Source: Bog-756 sp963977795
Lineage (GTDB): Bacteria; Actinomycetota; Acidimicrobiia; Acidimicrobiales; RAAP-2
DNA length: 5,608 nucleotides
Reading direction: 5' to 3'
NCBI GenBank assembly: GCA_963977795.1
Contig: CAXBRB010000185.1
Location: 1 to 5,608 of the forward strand
Below are positions 4,461-5,608 of the stretch, in pieces; position 1 is the first letter of the stretch; every line of letters starts with the position of its first letter. The notes below the pieces were generated by a model. It searched no databases. It saw nothing but the letters and a program-made list of their open reading frames with translations, and had not been told where the DNA came from. Made by a program: the position numbers and the translations under genes.

Positions 4461-4709
4461 GTGGCCAGGGTGACTATGAGCGAAGGCCGTGAGCGGCTGG
4501 CGGAGATGGTCGACGTCGCCCGGAGCGAGGCGGTGGTCTTCGAGCGCTACGGGCGTCCGGCGGCCGTCCTGGTCAGCGCCGAGCGGTACGAGCAGTTGAT
4601 GGAGGCGCTCGAGGAGGCGGAGGACGTCGCCGCCTTCGATGCGGCGATGGCCGACGAGGGCGGCAACATCCCCTGGGAGAAGGTGAAGCACGACCTCGGC
4701 TGGACGTGA
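4461..4709 (+). CDS. Phd/YefM-family antitoxin
   Basis: An 82-residue antitoxin from the GTG at 4461. The N-terminal DNA-binding and dimerisation fold shows ARVTMSEGRERLAEMVDVAR (2-21), the strand EAVVFERYGRPAAVLVS (23-39) and the ERYEQLMEAL helix (41-50). The acidic helix EEAEDVAAFDAAMADE and the IPWEKVKHDLGW tail would wrap the toxin. Such proteins neutralise the partner toxin and repress the operon. Three starts are possible: GTG at 4455, GTG at 4461 and ATG at 4476. I prefer 4461 because it is seven bases after the TACAAT -10, the leaderless arrangement, and it keeps the first beta-strand. The ATG at 4476 has an AGGG five bases upstream but would lose that strand. The TGA overlaps the toxin GTG. 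Confidence 0.92.
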   Translation: MARVTMSEGRERLAEMVDVARSEAVVFERYGRPAAVLVSAERYEQLMEALEEAEDVAAFDAAMADEGGNIPWEKVKHDLGWT

Positions 4710-4963
4710 CCCGGTACCGGGTCGAGTTCCGGCCCGCAGCCGCGCGTCAGATGCGGAAGATCGAGCCCCATGCTCGGGAGCGCATCAGGGGCGCCATCGC
4801 CTTGCTGGCGGAGGATCCCCGTCCACCGGCGTCACGACAGCTGCGAGGACGGCCCGGGTGGCGGGTGCTGGTCGGCGACTACCGGATCATCTACACGATC
4901 GACGACGGCGTCCTGGTGGTCGTGGTGATCGCCATCGGCCACCGCCGTGAGATCTACGACTGA
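4706..4963 (+). CDS. RelE-type toxin
   Basis: An 85-residue toxin of the RelE/ParE superfamily; RelE members cut mRNA at the ribosome. The layout is typical: TRYRVEFRPAAARQMRKIEP (2-21), a helical segment with ERIRGAIALLAEDP, then QLRGRPGWRVLVGDYRIIYT (45-64), and a late VIAIGHRREIYD (74-85). Basic and aromatic residues expected near the active site include Arg53, Arg60, His79, Arg80, Arg81 and Tyr84, so the toxin looks intact. The GVLVVVVIAIGHR strand is characteristic. The RelE branch is favoured over ParE by the GDYRIIY and HRREIY motifs. It starts with GTG overlapping the antitoxin stop, ensuring coupled synthesis, with the antitoxin made first. Confidence 0.93.
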   Translation: MTRYRVEFRPAAARQMRKIEPHARERIRGAIALLAEDPRPPASRQLRGRPGWRVLVGDYRIIYTIDDGVLVVVVIAIGHRREIYD

Positions 4964-5276
4964 GGTCCCGCAGCCGGAGGGCCGACGGCGTGGTCGAGAA
5001 CGGCCGCCCTTGCTCCGCCGACGGCGAGCGGCCTTCGGGTTGGCCACGCGGTTTGACGACCATGTCCCGGACTCATCCAACATCCAAACTGCCGACAGCT
5101 TGCGGGAACTTCGGCACGCTTTCCAGCGTCGCGCCGAGGTCGAGAAGGATCTCGTGGCGGCGGTTCAGTCCGCACGGGATGACGGACAGAGTTGGACGGC
5201 CATCGGGGCGATGATTGGGACGTCCGGCGAAGCAGCGCGCCAGCGCTACGGATCCCCCACCTCGCAGTCGAGATGA
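4947..5276 (+). CDS. Small HTH-like protein, start uncertain
   Basis: The C-terminal half is convincing: a charged helix, SLRELRHAFQRRAEVEKDLV (51-70), followed by a helix-turn-helix-like QSWTAIGAMIGTSGEAARQR (81-100) and YG. This RRAEVE...SWxxIGxxxGxSxxAxRxRY plan is familiar from small DNA-binding proteins in Actinomycetota, although no named family is assigned. The frame given is the longest one, from a GTG inside the end of the toxin gene. Residues 1-33 are Arg-rich and look like translated non-coding DNA, and no Shine-Dalgarno is visible. Alternative starts are TTG at 5040 (78 residues) and TTG at 5100 (58 residues). From about 5080 the codon use has more A/T at third positions than in the upstream genes. 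Confidence 0.6.
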   Translation: MRSTTEVPQPEGRRRGRERPPLLRRRRAAFGLATRFDDHVPDSSNIQTADSLRELRHAFQRRAEVEKDLVAAVQSARDDGQSWTAIGAMIGTSGEAARQRYGSPTSQSR

Positions 5277-5327
5277 GACGCACCGACAGCGCCCCCATGT
5301 CTTCAGGGCGCAAGGGTCGGACCAAAG

Positions 5328-5608
5328 ATGAACTTGTTTCGACCTCCACGAGCGGCCGACATCGAGCAGATCAAGAACTTGGCGGTTGCGACCGACATGT
5401 TCGGAGCCGACGACGTCGGCTTCTTCGACGACTTGCTTTCTGGCTTCCTCGATCGATCGCGCAAGGACGATTCCTGGAATGTGGTGGCAGATGAAGACGA
5501 ACAGATCATCGCCGCTTCCTACGTCGCTCCAGAACCCCGGGCCGACCGAGTCTGGAATCTGTACTTCATCTCGGTCTCTCCTGACCACCAGGGCAGTGGG
5601 ATCGGCGC
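5328..5608 (+). CDS. GNAT acetyltransferase, cut by window end
   Basis: An open frame from an ATG at 5328 runs without a stop to the last base, giving 93 codons and two extra bases. It reads MNLFRPPRAADIEQIKNLA at the start. It continues through VVADEDEQIIAASYVAPEP and NLYFISVSPDHQGSGIGA at the end, where the QGSGIGA segment is the GNAT acetyl-CoA-binding motif A. The layout, with an acidic helix FFDDLLSGFLD and a 'WNLYFI.V.PDHQG' strand, fits a small-molecule or protein N-acetyltransferase; the substrate is unknown. The C-terminal half is outside the window. 26 of the 93 codons end in A or T, more than in the genes left of 4700. An AAGGG eleven bases upstream is a possible but distant ribosome-binding site. 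Confidence 0.87.
   Translation, partial: MNLFRPPRAADIEQIKNLAVATDMFGADDVGFFDDLLSGFLDRSRKDDSWNVVADEDEQIIAASYVAPEPRADRVWNLYFISVSPDHQGSGIG

Noticed and set aside
4981..5026. Direct repeat GCCGACGGCG, two copies 36 bases apart
   Set aside because: Short, GC-rich and only two copies; no sign of attachment sites or an array.
73..5608. CRISPR, tRNA, rRNA, insertion sequence or prophage
   Set aside because: No repeat-spacer pattern, cloverleaf, transposase motif or phage protein was seen on either strand.

Overview
The window looks like one end of a metagenomic or draft contig from a high-GC member of the Actinomycetota. Supporting signs are the very GC-rich third codon positions, a PPOX-class enzyme of a type tied to coenzyme F420, a SoxR with no SoxS partner visible, GTG starts, and TANNNT -10 boxes placed 6-7 nt before start codons. 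The sequence does not allow a class or genus to be named. The first 72 bases are not biological: they are an Illumina P7/TruSeq index adapter preceded by a short T run.

Layout. Left end: a secreted protein with a PepSY-like C-terminus (minus strand), cut off by the adapter, then a TrmO/TsaA-family tRNA methyltransferase (minus). A divergent promoter region separates trmO from a two-gene plus-strand unit, a VOC-fold protein and a RimJ/RimL-type GNAT acetyltransferase that overlap by GTGA. Convergent to these are three minus-strand genes: a PhnB-like VOC protein, a small ABM-like monooxygenase-fold protein, and soxR. SoxR keeps the complete HTH and the CX2CXCX5C iron-sulfur motif.

Centre. Immediately upstream of soxR lies an almost textbook SoxR box (3670-3687). 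On its other side a plus-strand pair overlaps by GTGA: a muconolactone-isomerase/YciI-like small protein and a PPOX-class putative F420-dependent enzyme. The arrangement suggests a small redox-stress module in which SoxR senses redox-cycling compounds and switches on a putative deazaflavin reductase. I consider this the most interesting unit in the window.

Right end. A Phd/YefM antitoxin and RelE-type toxin pair follows, again with a GTGA overlap. Its promoter carries two TGTACA hexamers inside a 27-bp dyad that covers both the -35 and -10 elements. After it come a small HTH-like protein with an unclear start and a GNAT acetyltransferase that runs off the window. From about 5080 onward the codons are visibly less GC-biased, which hints at a compositional boundary.

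Overall the genes are small detoxification, redox and acetyl-transfer proteins plus a toxin-antitoxin pair, typical of an accessory or stress-response neighbourhood. No rRNA, tRNA, CRISPR array, transposase or phage gene is visible.
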